Below are positions 61,525-64,000 of a DNA stretch of 64,000 bases, piece after piece (within the stretch, counting starts at the first letter, position 1; each line of letters begins with the position of its first letter). Below the pieces are notes generated by a model. It ran no database searches, was not told the origin of the DNA, and saw nothing but the letters and a program-made list of their open reading frames with translations. The stretch lies in contig NZ_CP009282.1 in the NCBI RefSeq assembly GCF_000758605.1, positions 7,068,001 through 7,132,000 on the forward strand. Reading direction: 5' to 3'. A program made the translations under genes and the position numbers. The DNA comes from Paenibacillus sp. FSL R5-0912 (lineage in GTDB: Bacteria > Bacillota > Bacilli > Paenibacillales > Paenibacillaceae).

Positions 61525-62940
61525 TTATTGTGCAGCATCCCCATGCTGCACAACCCATTCGTTAGCCGCCAGCAGAGCTGCCTCGGCCCGTTCAATCGCT
61601 GCTTGCACCTGAACAGTGGCTGTGCCGCCGTATACGTTACGGGCGTTCACAACAGCCTCCGGCTGCAGTACAGCGTAGATCTGGTCATCGAACAGCGGCG
61701 AGAACTGCTTGAATTCCTCCAGCGTCAGATCCAGCAGGAACTTGCCTTCGTTAATGCAGTACAATACGGTCTTGCCTATAACCTCATGCGCCTGGCGGAA
61801 AGGCAAACCCTTGCCCACCAGGAAGTCAGCGATATCGGTCGCGTTGGAGAAATCGGTATTTACGGCTTCGCGCATCCGCGCCTTGTTCACCTTCATCGTG
61901 GAGATCATCGGCGCGAACAGCTGCAATGCTCCTGTCAAGGTGGCTACAGTATCGAACATGCCTTCCTTGTCTTCCTGCATATCCTTGTTATAGGCCAGCG
62001 GCAGCGATTTGAGGACGGTCAGCAGCCCGATCAGGTTGCCGTAGACACGGCCTGTCTTGCCGCGTACAAGCTCCGGCACATCCGGGTTCTTCTTCTGCGG
62101 CATGATGCTGCTGCCGGTGCAGAAGGCATCGTCCAGCTCCACGAAGCTGAATTCCGTGCTGCTCCACAGCACCAGCTCTTCGCTGAGCCGGGACAGGTGA
62201 GTCATCACCAGCGCTGCATTGGCCAGGAACTCAACAATGAAATCACGGTCGCTGACAGCGTCCAGGCTGTTCTCATAGACGCTGTCGAAGCCCAGCTGCT
62301 CGGCCACGAAGTGGCGGTCAATCGGGAACGTTGTTCCCGCCAGCGCCCCTGCACCCAGCGGCAGCACGTTGATCCGCTTGTAGCTGTCGGTCAGGCGCTC
62401 CGCATCGCGGCGGAACATGGACACATAAGCCAGCAGATGATGCGCGAACAGAATTGGCTGAGCGCGCTGCAGATGGGTGTAGCCCGGTACAATGGTCTCC
62501 ACATTGTCCTTGGCTTGCCCGATCAGCGCTTCCTGCAGCTCATGCAGGAGAGCCACCAGCTCTACTACGCGGTTACGCAAGTAGAGATGCATATCCGTCG
62601 CCACCTGATCGTTACGGCTGCGGCCAGTGTGTAGCTTACCGCCTACCGGGCCGATCTCCTCGATCAGATTCTTTTCAATATTCATATGAATATCTTCATC
62701 GGCTACGGAGAACACAATCTCTCCCGCACGCACCTTATCCAGTACCTTATTCAGTCCGTTCTTGATCGTCTCCACATCATCCTGCGGCAGAATCCCGCAT
62801 TTGCCCAGCATCGTGACATGCGCCAGACTGCCCTGCACATCCTCTTCCGCAAGTGCCTTGTCGAATCCGATGGAAGCCGTATACTCCTCCACCAGCTTGT
62901 TCGTTCCTTTGGTAAAACGTCCGCCCCACAGCTTGCTCAC
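61525..62940 (-). CDS. argH: Argininosuccinate lyase
   Basis: A 471-residue enzyme that splits argininosuccinate into arginine and fumarate, the last step of arginine synthesis. The fumarase/aspartase-superfamily signature GSSIMPQKKNPDVPELVRGK carries the catalytic Ser loop. The N terminus SKLWGGRF and THLQRAQPILFAHHLLAY are typical. The start is GTG 62940 with GGAGG nine bases upstream. It follows argG on the same strand after about 140 bases that contain a GGCCGTTCC hairpin. A large plus-strand open frame over this gene is a shadow. Confidence 0.97.
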   Translation of the reverse strand: MSKLWGGRFTKGTNKLVEEYTASIGFDKALAEEDVQGSLAHVTMLGKCGILPQDDVETIKNGLNKVLDKVRAGEIVFSVADEDIHMNIEKNLIEEIGPVGGKLHTGRSRNDQVATDMHLYLRNRVVELVALLHELQEALIGQAKDNVETIVPGYTHLQRAQPILFAHHLLAYVSMFRRDAERLTDSYKRINVLPLGAGALAGTTFPIDRHFVAEQLGFDSVYENSLDAVSDRDFIVEFLANAALVMTHLSRLSEELVLWSSTEFSFVELDDAFCTGSSIMPQKKNPDVPELVRGKTGRVYGNLIGLLTVLKSLPLAYNKDMQEDKEGMFDTVATLTGALQLFAPMISTMKVNKARMREAVNTDFSNATDIADFLVGKGLPFRQAHEVIGKTVLYCINEGKFLLDLTLEEFKQFSPLFDDQIYAVLQPEAVVNARNVYGGTATVQVQAAIERAEAALLAANEWVVQHGDAAQ

Positions 62941-63078
62941 CTGTTGTTTCCTCCTCGATTGACGTTAGAAGGGCCGCCCCTGTCCGGATGGGAGGAACGG
63001 CCTTCTTCTGTCCGCTTATATTGTGTGATGCTGTATACATTCTTATATTTTGAAAAACCGCTAAGCGGCTATATGCTG

Positions 63079-64000
63079 CTACTTGTTGGACTCTGCTACG
63101 CCGGCCGATACCTTCAGGCGCAGAGCATTCAGACGGATAAAGCCAGTTGCATCTCCCTGGTCATATGCCTGTGTAGGATCTGCTTCCATAGTAGCGATAT
63201 CCGGGTTGTACAGGCTGACCGGACTCTTCACACCGGCTCCGATGATGTTGCCCTTGTACAGCTTGACGCGTACAGTACCGGTTACGTTCTTCTGGCTTTC
63301 CTTCACCAGAGCCTGCAAGGCAAGCCGTTCAGGAGCAAACCAGAAGCCGTTGTACACAAGCGTGCTGTAACGGGTGATCAGACTGTCGCGCAGATTCATG
63401 ACTTCACGGTCCATGGTGATCGACTCCATTTTGCGGTGAGCGGTGAACAGGATCGTTCCGCCCGGTGTTTCGTACACGCCGCGGCTCTTCATGCCGACGA
63501 AACGATTCTCCACCATATCCACACGTCCGATGCCATGCTTACCGCCAAGCTCATTCAGCTTCTCCATGACTTGCAGCGGGGATAACGGTTCGCCGTTCAG
63601 CGCTACGCAATCGCCCTTCAGGAAGTCCAGCTCCAGATATTCCGCTTCATCCGGAGCATCCTCCGGCGCATTCGACAGCAGGAACATTTCTTTGTTCTCC
63701 GGTGCGCTTGGATCAAACCAAGGATCCTCCAGCACGCCGCTCTCATAGCTGATATGTAACAGGTTGCGGTCCATCGAGTACGGCTTGGCTGCTGATGCTT
63801 GCACCGGAATGCCATTGGCTTCAGCATAAGCGATCATTTCCGCACGTCCCGGGAACTGGTTGCGGAACTCTTCCAGACGCCAAGGTGCAATTACTTTGAT
63901 GCTTGGTGACAAGGCAGCGGCGTTTAATTCGAAACGCACCTGGTCATTCCCTTTACCGGTTGCCCCGTGAGCAATGGCAGTTGCGCCTTCGGCGATGGCG
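63079..64000 (-). CDS. argG: Argininosuccinate synthase, C-terminal three quarters (5' end outside window)
   Basis: The frame is open from the stop at 63079 to the window edge. It includes AIAHGATGKGNDQVRFEL next to the edge, then SPSIKVIAPWRLEEF, YSMDRNLLHISYESGVLEDPW and HGIGRVDMVENRFVGMKSRGVYETPG. These are core motifs of ArgG, which joins citrulline and aspartate using ATP. The apparent ATG-like start near 63939 is an internal GTG. About a quarter of the protein lies beyond the window. It is upstream of argH in the same operon. Confidence 0.95.
   Translation of the reverse strand, partial: AIAEGATAIAHGATGKGNDQVRFELNAAALSPSIKVIAPWRLEEFRNQFPGRAEMIAYAEANGIPVQASAAKPYSMDRNLLHISYESGVLEDPWFDPSAPENKEMFLLSNAPEDAPDEAEYLELDFLKGDCVALNGEPLSPLQVMEKLNELGGKHGIGRVDMVENRFVGMKSRGVYETPGGTILFTAHRKMESITMDREVMNLRDSLITRYSTLVYNGFWFAPERLALQALVKESQKNVTGTVRVKLYKGNIIGAGVKSPVSLYNPDIATMEADPTQAYDQGDATGFIRLNALRLKVSAGVAESNK

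Noticed and set aside
61528..62634. 368-codon open frame antisense to argH
   Set aside because: Fully overlaps argH, whose signature motifs are clear; the antisense product is His/Gln/Arg-rich and without a family.
62967..63006. GGCCG hairpin between argG and argH
   Set aside because: The stem is clear but there is no T tract on minus, and both genes should be co-transcribed. It may be an RNA-stability element but cannot be called.

Overview
The window looks like a chromosomal segment of a Paenibacillus-type, spore-former-lineage Firmicute. Signs for this are mid-range base composition, strong AGGAGG-type ribosome sites, frequent TTG/GTG starts, a minJ-ctp-ftsX-ftsE block in the Bacillus order, a Gram-positive type IV pilus cluster without an outer-membrane secretin, split gcvPA/gcvPB and a tandem glycine riboswitch. 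Species cannot be fixed from sequence alone. No rRNA, tRNA or CRISPR was seen.

Layout. 1-3.7 kb: the 3' end of rfbC, then on the minus strand an HtrA-type protease overlapping a secreted copper-amine-oxidase-N-like protein, and a small membrane protein. 3.7-7.04 kb: an accessory strip with a DUF3977-like gene, an AT-rich secreted protein, and a complete IS3-family element with 3-bp target duplications. 7.08-12.4 kb: uvrA and uvrB (minus), separated by a repeat-rich spacer. 12.6-15 kb: motA-motB and a membrane protein. 15.1-20 kb: the glycine cleavage system, with gcvH on minus and a tandem glycine riboswitch driving gcvT-gcvPA-gcvPB on plus. 20-24.3 kb: a LuxR-type regulator, a small membrane protein and a three-gene ABC-2 exporter. 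24.3-25.4 kb: a gene-poor strip of repeats. 25.4-32.8 kb (minus): an RND pump, a broken Kef/CPA2 antiporter and a second ABC-2 exporter, facing a histidine kinase/response regulator pair (33.0-34.9 kb). 35.2-41.3 kb (minus): MinJ-like, Ctp protease, M23 murein hydrolase, FtsX, FtsE. 41.5-44.3 kb: VanW/G5 protein, CBS-domain protein, IseA-like inhibitor. 44.5-60.3 kb: the type IV pilus region. 60.5-64 kb: an esterase, argH and the 3' part of argG.

How the genes work together. The pilus locus holds the extension and retraction ATPases, platform protein, major pilin, prepilin peptidase, a fused PilM-PilN, PilO, a divergent 1564-residue surface protein, and an operon of two minor prepilins plus a PilX-like beta-rich protein. 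This is enough for a retractile pilus with a plausible adhesive tip. The minJ-ctp-M23-ftsXE block joins division-site control to septal wall hydrolysis. The kinase/regulator plus ABC trio has the layout of the linearmycin-type (LnrJK-LMN) antibiotic-sensing exporter.

The most striking DNA-level observation concerns the IS3-family element. Removing it together with one copy of its CTC duplication rebuilds a near-perfect intrinsic terminator just after uvrA, so the element landed in the terminator loop. Its own uvrA-facing end carries another strong hairpin with a T-rich tail, which could take over termination.
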